A DNA stretch of 64,000 nucleotides from Gemmatirosa kalamazoonensis (GCF_000522985.1 NZ_CP007129.1:310001-374000); one strand, 5' to 3'. Numbered from the stretch's first letter, positions 28,138 through 37,515 are shown. The notes: a model not told the origin generated them from the sequence alone. A program made the numbers and translations.

Positions 28138-31100
28138 ATGCGTCGTCCCCTCCGCTCCGCGCTCGCCCTCCTGCCGGTCCTGCCCCTGCTCGCGACCGCG
28201 CTCGCCGCTCAACCGCGCGGTGGCGGCGCGCCGCGCGCCCCCGCCCAGGATCCGTTCCGCTTCCAGCTCCTCGGTCCCGCGGGCGGCGGACGCTTCGCCG
28301 CCGTCGCCGGCGTCCCCGGCGATGCGCGCGTCCTCTACCTCGGCGCCGCGTCCGGCGGCGTGTGGAAGTCGAGCGACTCCGGCGCGACCTGGCTCCCCGT
28401 CTTCGATCGCCAGCCCGTCCAGGCGATCGGCGCGCTCGCCGTCGCGCCCACCGCGCCGAACATGATCTGGGCCGGCACCGGCGAGGCGTGGGCCATCCGC
28501 GACGCCGACGTCGTCGGCGACGGCGTCTATCTCTCCACCGACTCCGGCGCGACGTGGACGAACATGGGGCTGCGCGAGACCGGCCGCATCGGCCGCATCG
28601 TCGTCCACCCCACGAACCCCAGCACCGTCTACGTCTGCGCGCTCGGCCGCGGCACCGGGCCGCAGCAGGAGCGCGGCGTCTACCGCACCACCGACGCCGG
28701 CAAGACGTGGCAGCGCGTGCTGTTCGTCGACGAGAACACCGGCTGCTCGGGGCTCAACATCGACCGCACGAACCCGAACGTGCTCTACGCCGGCATGTGG
28801 CAGATGGTGATGCACACCTTCGCCATGTACAGCGGCGGCCCGTCGAGCGCGATCTACAAGAGCACCGACGGCGGCGGCACGTGGACGAAGCTCGCGCACG
28901 AGGGCCTGCCGAAGAGCCCCGTCGGCAAGATCGACGTCATGGTCGCCCCCACCGACTCGCGCCGCGTCTACGCGCTCATCCAGACGAAGGACCAGGGCTC
29001 GCTCTGGCGCTCCGACGACGCCGGCGGGAGCTGGCGCGTCGTGAACTGGCAGCGCGGGCTCATCGGCCGCGCGGGCTACTACATCAAGCTCGACGTCAGC
29101 CCCGTCAACGCCGACGAGATCATCGTCGCCAACAGCTCCGTGTGGCACTCCACCGACGGCGGGAAGAGCTTCGCCGAGGTGCCGTGGGGCGGCGACACGC
29201 ACGACATCTGGTGGGACGCGAAGAACCCCGACCGCTTCGCGATCACGAACGACGCGAGCACGCGCTTCACGAGCGACCACGGACGCACGTGGCTCACCGT
29301 GACGCTCCCGATCGCGCAGATGTACCACGTCGCCGTCGACGACCAGGTGCCGTACTGGGTCTACGGCAACCGGCAGGACAACGGGACCATGCGCGGGCCC
29401 TCCACGGGACCCGAGCGCGTCGAGGGGACGCGCGGCATCCCGGCGCCGGAGGTGTTCGGGACTCGGGCCTCGGGACTCGGGACTCGTCCGCCCCGAGTCC
29501 CGAGTCCCGAGGCCCGAGTCCCGGGCGTCGACAGCACCACGCCGCGTCAGCCCGGCGACACGACCCGCCCCGCGCAGAGCGATCCCGGCGCGCCGGGCGG
29601 CTTCGGCGGCGGCGGCTTCGGCGGCGGCGCGGGCGGCGGCTTCGCGCCCACGACGTGGGACCACGGCATCGGCGGCTGCGAGTCGGGCTTCACGCTCCCC
29701 GACGTCACGAACACCGACATCGTGTGGGCGAGCTGCTACGGCAACACGGTCACCCGCTGGGACGCGAAGACGAAGACCGCGCGCTCCGTCGCGCCGTGGC
29801 GCCACACGCTCGACTCGCCGCCGCAGGAGCTGAAGTACCGCTGCCACTGGACGCCGCCGCTCGCCATCGACCCGTTCGATCACGAGACGGTGTACTACGG
29901 CTGCCAGGTCGTCTTCAAGACGAACGACCGCGGCCAGACGTGGAAGGTGCTCAGCCCCGATCTCTCGACGCGCGATCCGTCGCGCATCGTCTCGTCGGGC
30001 GGCATCGTCGAGGACAACCTCGGCCAGTTCTACGGCGAGGTGGTGTTCGCGATCGCGCCGTCGGAGGTCCAGCGCGGCCTGATCTGGGCCGGCACGAACG
30101 ACGGCAAGATCTGGAACACGCGCGACGGCGGCGCGACGTGGAACGACCTCACGAAGAACGTCGCCGGGCTTCCGGCATGGGGCACGGTGCGCAAGATCGA
30201 GCCGTCGCACTTCGACCCCGCCACCGCGTACGTCGCGGTCGACGTGCACATGATGGACGACCGTCGGCCGTACATCTACAAGACGAGCGACTACGGCAAG
30301 ACGTGGAGGAATGTCACCGGCGACCTGCCGGCCGATCACCCGCTCGCCTACGTCATGGCCGTCGCCGAGAACCCGAACCGGAAGGGGATGCTGTTCGCGG
30401 GTACGGGGCACGGCTTCTACTACTCGCTCGACGACGGCGCGCACTGGACGCAGTTCCAGGACGGGCTCCCCGCCGCGCCGGTGTCGTGGATCGTGACGCC
30501 GAACAAGCGGTGGCACGACGTGGTGGTGTCGACGTACGGGCGCGGCGTGTACGTGCTGCGCGACATCGCGCCGCTGGAGCAGAAGGACCGCGTCGTGGCG
30601 AGCGCGCCGGTGACGCTCTATCCGCCGCGCGCCGGCTACCGCGAGGCGCGCAGCGGCCGCGCCGACATCTCGTTCTCGCTCGCGCAGGCGACGCCGCGTC
30701 CGGTGAAGCTCGAGATCCTCGACTCCACGGGCGCCGTGATCCGCACGCTGCAGGTGCCGACGCGCGCCGGCATGAACCGCGCGACGTGGGACCTCCGCTA
30801 CGAGCCGCCGAAGCGCCCGGAGCTGCGCACGGTCGCGCTGGAGAACCCGCACATCTGGGAGGAGCCGCGCTTCCGCAACCAGCAGACGCGCCCGATCACG
30901 CACTGGGGGATCCAGCAGCCGCAGGGGCAGGGGCCGCTCGCACTCCCCGGCCGCTACTCGGTGCGCCTCACCGTCGACTCCGCGTCGCGTGCGCAGACGC
31001 AGCCGCTCGTGATCATCAAGGACTCGCAGATCGCGAGCTCCGTCCCCGACCTCGCCGCGTCGACGCGTGCGCAGCTCCGCATCCGCGACGACATCGACAC

Positions 31101-31518
31101 CACGGTCGCGATGATCAACAAGCTGGAGACGATGCGGAAGCAGATCGAGGACCAGCGCAAGGCGAACGCGGGCAACGCCGACGTCCTCGCGTCGCTCGAC
31201 GCGCTGGAGAAGAAGATGCTCGACGTGGAGCTGCAGCTCGTGTCGAAGTCGGACCTCAACAGCGACGACAAGTACTACGTGGAGCGCTACCGCGTGTACA
31301 TGAACCTGATCTGGCTCTCTGGCGAGGTCGGGAGCGGTGCCGGCGACGTCGCCGGCGGCGCCGAGTACCGCCCCACCGACGCGTCGCTCGCCACGCTCGC
31401 CGACATCGAGAAGGATCTCTCGGCCGCGAAGAGCGCCTACGCGCGGCTGCTGCGCGAGGACGTGCCGGCGTTCAACAAGGCGATGAGCGGGAAGATCGCC
31501 ACGATCGCGATCATGTGA
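28138..31518 (+). CDS. Large exported BNR/VPS10 (sortilin-like) beta-propeller protein
   Basis: A 1126-aa protein with a signal peptide (MRRPLRSALALLPVLPLLATALAAQ). Repeated Asp-box-like motifs SxDxGxTW (SSDSGATW, STDSGATW, TTDAGKTW, STDGGGTW, TSDHGRTW, TNDRGQTW, TRDGGATW, TSDYGKTW) mark a multi-bladed propeller as in sortilin/xyloglucanase GH74-like proteins. Residues about 441-462 are encoded by a perfect palindrome (R10) and lead into a Gly/Phe-rich linker. A C-terminal region (about residues 1000-1126) is helical with a probable coiled coil. Function is not known; cell-surface binding or glycan hydrolysis is possible. Confidence 0.8.
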   Translation: MRRPLRSALALLPVLPLLATALAAQPRGGGAPRAPAQDPFRFQLLGPAGGGRFAAVAGVPGDARVLYLGAASGGVWKSSDSGATWLPVFDRQPVQAIGALAVAPTAPNMIWAGTGEAWAIRDADVVGDGVYLSTDSGATWTNMGLRETGRIGRIVVHPTNPSTVYVCALGRGTGPQQERGVYRTTDAGKTWQRVLFVDENTGCSGLNIDRTNPNVLYAGMWQMVMHTFAMYSGGPSSAIYKSTDGGGTWTKLAHEGLPKSPVGKIDVMVAPTDSRRVYALIQTKDQGSLWRSDDAGGSWRVVNWQRGLIGRAGYYIKLDVSPVNADEIIVANSSVWHSTDGGKSFAEVPWGGDTHDIWWDAKNPDRFAITNDASTRFTSDHGRTWLTVTLPIAQMYHVAVDDQVPYWVYGNRQDNGTMRGPSTGPERVEGTRGIPAPEVFGTRASGLGTRPPRVPSPEARVPGVDSTTPRQPGDTTRPAQSDPGAPGGFGGGGFGGGAGGGFAPTTWDHGIGGCESGFTLPDVTNTDIVWASCYGNTVTRWDAKTKTARSVAPWRHTLDSPPQELKYRCHWTPPLAIDPFDHETVYYGCQVVFKTNDRGQTWKVLSPDLSTRDPSRIVSSGGIVEDNLGQFYGEVVFAIAPSEVQRGLIWAGTNDGKIWNTRDGGATWNDLTKNVAGLPAWGTVRKIEPSHFDPATAYVAVDVHMMDDRRPYIYKTSDYGKTWRNVTGDLPADHPLAYVMAVAENPNRKGMLFAGTGHGFYYSLDDGAHWTQFQDGLPAAPVSWIVTPNKRWHDVVVSTYGRGVYVLRDIAPLEQKDRVVASAPVTLYPPRAGYREARSGRADISFSLAQATPRPVKLEILDSTGAVIRTLQVPTRAGMNRATWDLRYEPPKRPELRTVALENPHIWEEPRFRNQQTRPITHWGIQQPQGQGPLALPGRYSVRLTVDSASRAQTQPLVIIKDSQIASSVPDLAASTRAQLRIRDDIDTTVAMINKLETMRKQIEDQRKANAGNADVLASLDALEKKMLDVELQLVSKSDLNSDDKYYVERYRVYMNLIWLSGEVGSGAGDVAGGAEYRPTDASLATLADIEKDLSAAKSAYARLLREDVPAFNKAMSGKIATIAIM
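29458..29522. repeat. Perfect inverted repeat R10 inside a coding sequence
   Basis: Left arm 29458-29486 and right arm 29494-29522 pair over 29 of 29 bases around a 7-nt loop. The arms are built of GGGACTCGG words. The element keeps the reading frame of the BNR protein and encodes a Gly/Arg/Pro-rich stretch (FGTRASGLGTRPPRVPSPEA) next to a Gly-rich linker. Confidence 0.95.
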
Positions 31519-31539
31519 CGTTCGACGCGCCGGCGCATG

Positions 31540-31689
31540 ACTCCACGTACGTGTTCTCGTTGGACTGAAGAGGGACTGAAGGAGGACTGAAGCAGGACTG
31601 AAGCAGGACAACAACAAAGACGTTGTGTTTGGTCCTTCTTCAGTCCCTCTTCAGTCCTCCTTCAGTCCTCCACGAACACGTACGTGGAG
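31540..31689. repeat. Nested inverted repeat R11 with ACTCCACGTACGTG ends
   Basis: Ends ACTCCACGTACGTGTT (31540) and AACACGTACGTGGAG (31675-31689) enclose tandem GGACTGAAG(C/G)A words facing CTTCAGTCC words. The centre AACAACAAAGACGTTGTG is identical to that of R20 in the opposite orientation. It fills the 210-bp gap between the BNR and M24 genes. Confidence 0.88.
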
Positions 31690-31728
31690 CCCAGCCCGGC
31701 GAGCATCCACCGCGCACTCCGACCGCCC

Positions 31729-33000
31729 ATGCGCCGCCGCGACTTCTGGAAATCGACGTTGGGCCTCCTCGGCGCTTCCGCGCTCCCGCGCGGCGCGCGC
31801 GCCGAGATGGCCGACGACTGCGACCTGCCGGCGCCGATCGCGAAGCTGACGCCGATGACGGCGGGGATCGTGAAGATCACCGACGACGAGCGGCGGGCGC
31901 GGATCGAGAAGGCGCGGCGGCTCATGACCGAGCACGGGATCGACGCGCTCGTGCTGGAGCCGGGGTCGAGCCTGTTCTACTTCACCGGCGTGCAGTGGGG
32001 GCTCAGCGAGCGGCCGTTCGTCGCCGTGCTCCCGGCGAAGGGCGACCTGGCGTACGTCGCGCCGGGGTTCGAGGAGGCGCGGGCGCGCGAGCAGACGCGG
32101 TTCTCGAACGATGTCCGCGTGTGGCAGGAGGACGAGAGCCCGTACCGCGTGGTGGCGCAGATCCTTCGCGAGCGCGGCGTGGGCACGGGGCGCGTCGGCG
32201 TCGAGGAGCGCATGCGCTTCTTCGTCGTCGACGGCGTGCGGCGCGAGCTGCCGCAGGCGACGTTCGTCGAGGCGGTGCCGGTCACGGCCGGCTGCCGCAT
32301 GATCAAGTCGCCGGCGGAGATCGCGCTCATGCAGCGCGCGAACGACGTCACGCTCGCCGCGTACAAGGCCGCGTTCGCGACGCTGCACGAGGGGATGACG
32401 CAGTTCGAGTTCCAGCGCAACGTCGAGAGCGCGTTCGCGCGGCTCGGCGTGCCTAACGGGTCGGCCGGCGCGCAGTTCGGGCAGTACTCGGCGTACCCGC
32501 ACGGCAGCGTCACGCCGCAGAAGCTGCGCGCGGGCGACGTGGTGCTCGTCGACGGCGGGTGCAAGGTGGAGGGGTACTCGTCGGACATCACGCGCACGGG
32601 CGTGTTCGGCACGCCGTCGAAGCGGCAGCGCGAGGTGTGGGATCTCGAGCACCGCGCGCAGGACGCGGCGTTCCGTGCGGCGCGGCCGGGCGCGACGTGC
32701 GAGTCGGTGGACGCGGCGGCGCGCAAGGTGATCACCGATGCCGGCTTCGGTCCCGACTACAAGGTGCCCGGCCTGCCGCACCGCACCGGGCACGGCATCG
32801 GCCTCGACGGGCACGAGTGGACGAACTTCGTGCGCGGCAACACGACCGTGATCCAGCCCGGCATGTGCTTCAGCGACGAGCCGATGATCGCGATCTACGG
32901 CGAGTTCGGGATCCGGCTCGAGGACTGTCTGTACATCACGGAGAGCGGGCCGCGCTTCTTCACCGCGCCGGCGACGTCGATCGACCGACTGTTCGGCTGA
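31729..33000 (+). CDS. M24 family Xaa-Pro peptidase, possibly Tat-exported
   Basis: A 423-aa pita-bread metallopeptidase. Metal ligands: two Asp in VLVDGGCKVEGYSSDITRTG, His in HRTGHGIGLDGHEW, Glu in CFSDEPMI and Glu in IRLEDCLYIT. The N-terminus MRRRDFWKSTLGLLGASAL has a twin-arginine-like motif, unusual for an M24 enzyme, pointing to a periplasmic Xaa-Pro aminopeptidase or dipeptidase. It lies directly before the GntR regulator of hydroxyproline genes, so release of Pro or Hyp from peptides is a reasonable role. The gap to the GntR start is 56 bp. Confidence 0.88.
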   Translation: MRRRDFWKSTLGLLGASALPRGARAEMADDCDLPAPIAKLTPMTAGIVKITDDERRARIEKARRLMTEHGIDALVLEPGSSLFYFTGVQWGLSERPFVAVLPAKGDLAYVAPGFEEARAREQTRFSNDVRVWQEDESPYRVVAQILRERGVGTGRVGVEERMRFFVVDGVRRELPQATFVEAVPVTAGCRMIKSPAEIALMQRANDVTLAAYKAAFATLHEGMTQFEFQRNVESAFARLGVPNGSAGAQFGQYSAYPHGSVTPQKLRAGDVVLVDGGCKVEGYSSDITRTGVFGTPSKRQREVWDLEHRAQDAAFRAARPGATCESVDAAARKVITDAGFGPDYKVPGLPHRTGHGIGLDGHEWTNFVRGNTTVIQPGMCFSDEPMIAIYGEFGIRLEDCLYITESGPRFFTAPATSIDRLFG

Positions 33001-33009
33001 CCGTCTTCA

Positions 33010-33022
33010 GGATATTTTATCC
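33010..33022. promoter_or_regulatory. GGATA-N3-TATCC palindrome, site 3
   Basis: The sequence is GGATATTTTATCC, 34 bp before the GntR start. Position directly upstream of a GntR gene suggests autoregulation. Confidence 0.65.
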
Positions 33023-33056
33023 GCAGCCCCCCGCCGACCCTCAGCTCGGAGCCCCG

Positions 33057-33803
33057 ATGGCACGACGCTCCACCGCCGATGCATCGCCCCGCACGACGCC
33101 GCTCGCTCCGCCGCCATCGCGCGGCGCCGAGCCGCGCGTCCTGCCCATCCAGCGGCAGACGCTCACGAGCATGACGCTCGACGCGCTCCGCGAGCGCATC
33201 CTGCACGGGACCTATCCCGAGGGCGAGCCGCTGCGCCAGGACGCCCTCGCCGAGGAGCTCGGCGTCAGCCGCATCCCCGTCCGCGAGGCGCTCCGCCAGC
33301 TCGAGGCCGAGGGGCTCGTCACGTTCAACCCGCACCGCGGCGCCGTCGTCTCCACGCTCTCGCTCGGCGAGATCGAGGAGCTGTTCGACCTCCGCGCGCA
33401 GATCGAGACCGAGCTGCTCCGCCGCGCCATGCCGCAGGTGCGCGCCGAGGACATCGCGCGCGCGAAGGACGTGCTCGACGCCTACGAGACCGCGCTGCGC
33501 AACGGCGACGTCGCGTCGTGGGGCGCCATGAACTGGCAGTTCCACTCCACGCTGTACGCGCCCGCCGACCGCCCGTTCACGCTCACCGTCGCGCAGAAGC
33601 TCCACCAGCAGTGCGACCGGTACCTGCGCATGCAGCTCGCCCTCACCCACGGCGAGATGCGCGCGAACGACGAGCACCGCGGCATCCTCGCCGCCGTGCG
33701 CAAGCGCGACGCGAAGCGCGCCGTGCAGCTGCTGCGCGACCACATCGTCGGCGCGGGACGGCTGCTGCACGACTTCCTGCAGAAAGAACGGAGCGTGTCG
33801 TGA
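33057..33803 (+). CDS. GntR family transcriptional regulator, FadR/FCD type
   Basis: A 248-aa protein. After a 35-residue Pro-rich leader, a winged helix-turn-helix (LRERILHGTYPEGEPLRQ, LGVSRIPVREALRQLEAEGLV) is followed by an all-helical FCD ligand domain (LFDLRAQIETELLRRA, WQFHSTLYAPADRPF, EHRGILAAVRKRDAKRAVQ), whose His and Asp residues usually bind a metal and a carboxylate ligand. FCD regulators commonly sense sugar acids or amino-acid intermediates. The gene leads the hydroxyproline operon with a GTGA overlap and has palindrome site 3 in its leader. Repression relieved by a hydroxyproline- or aldonate-pathway intermediate is an inference. Confidence 0.92.
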   Translation: MARRSTADASPRTTPLAPPPSRGAEPRVLPIQRQTLTSMTLDALRERILHGTYPEGEPLRQDALAEELGVSRIPVREALRQLEAEGLVTFNPHRGAVVSTLSLGEIEELFDLRAQIETELLRRAMPQVRAEDIARAKDVLDAYETALRNGDVASWGAMNWQFHSTLYAPADRPFTLTVAQKLHQQCDRYLRMQLALTHGEMRANDEHRGILAAVRKRDAKRAVQLLRDHIVGAGRLLHDFLQKERSVS

Positions 33804-35263
33804 CCGGATCCAGCGTGAAGGGCGTGGGGAGCGTGAAGCTCGAGCACTTCATCAACGGCGGCTGGCGCGCCGGCGACGCCGCGGGGTGGCGCACCCACGT
33901 CAACCCGAGCGACTCCGCCGACGTCGTCGCGGAGGTGCCCGTCGGATCCGCGGCCGACGTCGCGCTCGCCGTCGATGCCGCGAGCGAGGCGCTCGAGACG
34001 TGGCGCGCGCTCCCCGGCCCGACGCGCGCCGAGCATCTCTACCGCTGGGCCGCCGCCATCGCCGACCGCCACGAGACGATCGCCGAGGCGATGATGCGCG
34101 AGGTCGGCAAGCCGATCGGCGAGTCGCGCGGCGAGACGACGCGCGCCGTCGCCATCCTGCGCTACTACGCCGGCGAGGCGGTGCGCGCCCTCGGCGACGT
34201 GATCCCCGCGCAGGCGCCGGGCGCGCTGCAGTTCACGCTGCACGAGCCGTTAGGCGTCGTGGCGCTCATCACGCCGTGGAACTTCCCGCTCGCCATCCCG
34301 CTGTGGAAGGCCGCGCCCGCGCTCGCGTTCGGCAACACGATCGTGCTGAAGCCGGCCGAGGCGGCGTCGCACACCGCGGTGCTGCTGGCCGAGGCGGCGG
34401 CCGCCGCGGGGCTCCCGGCCGGCGTGTTCAACGTCGTGCTCGGGACCGGCTCCGCGATCGGCCCCGCGCTGCTGCAGGCGCCCGCCGTGCGCGCGGTGAG
34501 CTTCACGGGCTCCGGCGGCGTCGGCGCGCAGGTCGCGGCCGCCGCGGCGGCGCGCAACATCCGCTACCAGACGGAGATGGGCGGGAAGAACGTCGCCATC
34601 GTCCTTCCCGACGCCGACCTGCGTCAGGCCGCGACGCTCACCGCGGCCGGCGCGTTCCGCTACGCGGGGCAGAAGTGCACCGCGACGAGCCGCGTCGTCG
34701 TCGCGCGCGAGGTGGAGGCGCCGTTCCTCGACGAGCTGCGCCGGCAGGTGGCGTCGCTCCCGTTAGGCCCGGTGAGCGATCCGTCGGCCGCGGTGGGTCC
34801 GGTCATCAGCGAGGGCTCGCGCACGTCGATCCTCTCCGCGCTCGACGGCTTCGACGCCGAGATCGTGGTGCCGGTGCCCGACGCGCCGGAGTACGCGCGC
34901 GGCTGGTTCGTGCCGCCGACGCTCGTGCGCAACGCCGCCGTCGACTCGTCGCTCGCCCAGAACGAGTTGTTCGGCCCCGTGCTCGCGTCGTTCGCCGCCG
35001 AGGACCTCGACCACGCGATCGAGCTGGCGAACTCCACGCCGTACGGGCTGAGCGCGTCGCTGTTCACGCGCGACATCCGCAGTGCGCTCCGCTACATCAA
35101 TCGCATCCACGCCGGCCTCGTACGCGTGAACGGCGACACGACAGGCGTGGACCCGCACGCGCCGTTCGGCGGCATGAAGGGATCGAGCTCGGGGACGCGC
35201 GAGCAGGGGCCGGCGGCGCGCGAGTTCTACACGGAGATCAAGACGGTGCAGATAAATCCATGA
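33800..35263 (+). CDS. Aldehyde dehydrogenase, likely alpha-ketoglutarate semialdehyde dehydrogenase
   Basis: A 487-aa ALDH. Catalytic Cys293 in AGQKCTATS, Glu259 in TEMGGKN, the NAD site TPWNFPLAIPLWKAAPAL, and FTGSGGVG identify the superfamily. Its place next to a 4-hydroxyproline epimerase and D-hydroxyproline dehydrogenase subunits identifies the likely reaction: 2,5-dioxopentanoate (alpha-ketoglutarate semialdehyde) to alpha-ketoglutarate, the last step of hydroxyproline and of non-phosphorylative arabinose degradation. GTG 33800 overlaps the GntR stop. ATG of the next gene overlaps this stop (ATGA). Confidence 0.85.
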   Translation: MTGSSVKGVGSVKLEHFINGGWRAGDAAGWRTHVNPSDSADVVAEVPVGSAADVALAVDAASEALETWRALPGPTRAEHLYRWAAAIADRHETIAEAMMREVGKPIGESRGETTRAVAILRYYAGEAVRALGDVIPAQAPGALQFTLHEPLGVVALITPWNFPLAIPLWKAAPALAFGNTIVLKPAEAASHTAVLLAEAAAAAGLPAGVFNVVLGTGSAIGPALLQAPAVRAVSFTGSGGVGAQVAAAAAARNIRYQTEMGGKNVAIVLPDADLRQAATLTAAGAFRYAGQKCTATSRVVVAREVEAPFLDELRRQVASLPLGPVSDPSAAVGPVISEGSRTSILSALDGFDAEIVVPVPDAPEYARGWFVPPTLVRNAAVDSSLAQNELFGPVLASFAAEDLDHAIELANSTPYGLSASLFTRDIRSALRYINRIHAGLVRVNGDTTGVDPHAPFGGMKGSSSGTREQGPAAREFYTEIKTVQINP

Positions 35264-36285
35264 CAGACGCTCCACGCTCCACGCTCCACGCTCCACGCTC
35301 GACATCTCCCGCGACCATGCCGAGCGTGGAGCGTGGAGCGTCGAGCCTCGAGCGGATCCATGTGGTCGACAGCCACACGGAGGGCGAGCCCACCCGCGTC
35401 GTGATCGACGGCTGGCCGCTCCCCGACGGCGCGACGATGGCCGAGCGCCGCGACGTGCTGCGGTCGCGGTTCGATCATCTGCGGCGCGGCGTGGTGCGCG
35501 AGCCGCGGGGGAGCGACGCGGTCGTCGGTGCGCTGCTCACGCCGCCGGTGAACGAGGGCTCGGCCGCCGGGATCGTGTTCTTCAACAACGGCACGTACCT
35601 CGGCATGTGCGGCCACGGCCTGATCGGCGTCGTCCGCACGCTCGAGCACCTCGGCCGCCTGACGGTCGGCACGCACCAGTTCGACACGCCGGTCGGCACC
35701 GTGCGCGCCGAGCTCGCGGCCGACGGCACGGTGACCATCGAGAACGTGCCCGCGCGGCTGCACGCGCGCGACGTGTCGGTCGAGGTGCCCGGCTACGGCA
35801 CGGTCACCGGCGACGTCGCGTACGGCGGCAACTGGTTCTTCATCACGCACGCGCATCCGGTCGCGGTGGACGTCGCGAACGTGCGCGAGTTGACGCGCTT
35901 CACGCAGGCGGTGCAGGACGCGCTCGACGCCGCGGGACTCTCGCGCGTCGACGGCGGCGGCGCGATCGACCACATCGAGATCTCCGCCGAGTCGGAGCAG
36001 GCGGACTGCCGCAACTTCGTGCTCTGCTCCGGCGGCGAGTACGACCGCTCGCCGTGCGGCACCGGCACCTCGGCCAAGCTCGCGACGCTCCACGCGCGCG
36101 GCGAGCTCGCCGTCGGCCAGCCCTGGCGCCAGGAAGGGATCGCGGGCGGCGTGTTCACGGGATGGCTCGCGCCTAACGACGCGGGCGAGATCGTGCCGTT
36201 CGTGCGTGGCACCGCGTACGTGACCGCCGAGTCGACGCTGATCCTCGACCCGAGAGATCCGTTCCGGTTCGGGATCGGCGGGTGA
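35260..36285 (+). CDS. 4-hydroxyproline 2-epimerase (proline racemase family, Cys-Cys type)
   Basis: A 341-aa protein from ATG 35260 (ATGA overlap with the dehydrogenase gene); ATG 35317 is an alternative. The first 20-25 residues come from repeat R12 and lie before the conserved start HVVDSHTEGEPTRVV. Both catalytic cysteines are present: Cys117 in MCGHG and Cys266 in SPCGTGTSAKLA. The enzyme would convert trans-4-hydroxy-L-proline into cis-4-hydroxy-D-proline, the substrate of the dehydrogenase encoded next. Cytosolic. Compare the Ser-Cys paralogue at 40424. Confidence 0.88.
   Translation: MTDAPRSTLHAPRSTSPATMPSVERGASSLERIHVVDSHTEGEPTRVVIDGWPLPDGATMAERRDVLRSRFDHLRRGVVREPRGSDAVVGALLTPPVNEGSAAGIVFFNNGTYLGMCGHGLIGVVRTLEHLGRLTVGTHQFDTPVGTVRAELAADGTVTIENVPARLHARDVSVEVPGYGTVTGDVAYGGNWFFITHAHPVAVDVANVRELTRFTQAVQDALDAAGLSRVDGGGAIDHIEISAESEQADCRNFVLCSGGEYDRSPCGTGTSAKLATLHARGELAVGQPWRQEGIAGGVFTGWLAPNDAGEIVPFVRGTAYVTAESTLILDPRDPFRFGIGG
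35267..35348. repeat. Inverted repeat R12, CTCCACG-word arms
   Basis: Four tandem GCTCCAC(G) units (35269-35301) face GAGCGTGGAGCGTGGAGCG (35321-35340) and flanking bases. It lies just inside the coupled start codon of the epimerase gene and encodes APRSTLHAPRSTS. Confidence 0.85.
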
Positions 36286-36299
36286 CGTGCCTGGCCATG

Positions 36300-36332
36300 T
36301 CGCACGCGGAGGCGCGGAGAAGGCGGAGAACG
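36300..36332. repeat. Single-arm CGCGGAG-word repeat remnant R13
   Basis: TCGCACGCGGAGGCGCGGAG followed by AAGGCGGAGAAC resembles the left arm of R2, R8 and R17, but no facing arm follows; the FAD gene begins at 36340. It is a half element or decayed copy in the 54-bp spacer. Confidence 0.6.
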
Positions 36333-36339
36333 GATAGCC

Positions 36340-37503
36340 ATGCGCCCTGATGCCATCGTCGTCGGCGCCGGCATCGTCGGCGCCGCCTGCGCGCGGGAGC
36401 TCGCGCGCGACGGCCGCAAGGTGCTGGTGCTCGACGCGTCGTTCGCGTCGTCGGGCACGACGGCGGCCGGCATGGGGCACCTCGTGGTGATGGACGACTC
36501 GCCCGAGCAGCTCGCGCTCACGTCGCTCTCCGTGTCGCTGTGGCGCGAGCTGGCGCCGTCGCTGCCGCCGTCCGTGGAGTACGAGCCGTGCGGCACGGTG
36601 TGGGTCGCCGCCGACGAGTCGCAGCTCGCGGCCGTGCGCGCGAAGCGCGACGTGTACGCGTCGGCCGGCATCGCGAGCGAGGTGCTCGGCCCGCGCGAGC
36701 TCGCCGCGGTCGAGCCGTACCTGCGGCCGGGGCTCGCCGGCGGGCTGCTCGTGCCGGGCGACGCCGTCGTGTATCAACCGCGCGCGACGACGTGGCTGCT
36801 CGAGCAGGCGCGCGCATCGGGCGCGGTCGTGCGCGAGGGGTGCCGCGTGGACGCGATCACCGAGCGCGCCGTCGTCTGCGCGGGCGAGACGCTGCGCGCC
36901 GACGTGATCGTGAACGCCGCGGGCGCCGAGGCCGCGCGCCTGACGCCCGAGCTGCCGATCGTGCCGCGCAAGGGACACCTCGCCATCACCGACCGCTACC
37001 CGGGCACCGTGCGCCACCAGCTCGTGGAGCTCGGCTACCTCGCGAGCGCGCACGTGATGACGACCGAGTCGGTCGCGTTCAACGTGCAGCCGCGCGCCAC
37101 GGGGCAGCTGCTCGTCGGCTCGTCGCGCGAGCTCGTCGGATGGGACGGCTCGATCAACCGGAGCGTGCTGCGCCGCATGCTCGACCGCGCGGCCGAGTTC
37201 CTCCCCACGCTCGCCGACCTCTCGGTGATCCGCACGTGGACCGGCTTCCGTCCGGCGACGCCGGACAAGCTGCCATTGATCGGCGCGTGGCCGGCGATCC
37301 CGGGGATGTGGATCGCCGCGGGACACGAGGGGCTCGGCATCGCCATGGCGTTAGGCACGGCGCGCCTGCTCGCCGATCTCGTCGCGGGACGGACGCCGCC
37401 GATCGACGCGGCACCGTTCGCGCCGTCGCGCGTGCTCGATGCGGCGACGATGGACGAGGCGTCGCACGCCGGGGCCGGGCTCCATGACGAGCACATTTCC
37501 TAG
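36340..37503 (+). CDS. FAD-dependent D-hydroxyproline dehydrogenase, beta-type (DAO family) subunit
   Basis: A 387-aa D-amino-acid-oxidase-fold protein: FAD site AIVVGAGIVGAACARELA at the N-terminus, a second FAD contact near AAGMGHLV, and the C-terminal GFRPATPDKLPLIG ... WIAAGHEGLGIAMALGTA loop. Together with the 2Fe-2S and NAD(P)/FAD proteins encoded next, it matches the three-part D-hydroxyproline dehydrogenase of bacterial hydroxyproline operons, which oxidises cis-4-hydroxy-D-proline to 1-pyrroline-4-hydroxy-2-carboxylate and passes electrons on. A membrane anchor is not evident. Confidence 0.87.
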   Translation: MRPDAIVVGAGIVGAACARELARDGRKVLVLDASFASSGTTAAGMGHLVVMDDSPEQLALTSLSVSLWRELAPSLPPSVEYEPCGTVWVAADESQLAAVRAKRDVYASAGIASEVLGPRELAAVEPYLRPGLAGGLLVPGDAVVYQPRATTWLLEQARASGAVVREGCRVDAITERAVVCAGETLRADVIVNAAGAEAARLTPELPIVPRKGHLAITDRYPGTVRHQLVELGYLASAHVMTTESVAFNVQPRATGQLLVGSSRELVGWDGSINRSVLRRMLDRAAEFLPTLADLSVIRTWTGFRPATPDKLPLIGAWPAIPGMWIAAGHEGLGIAMALGTARLLADLVAGRTPPIDAAPFAPSRVLDAATMDEASHAGAGLHDEHIS

Positions 37504-37515
37504 AGGTTTGGTAAC

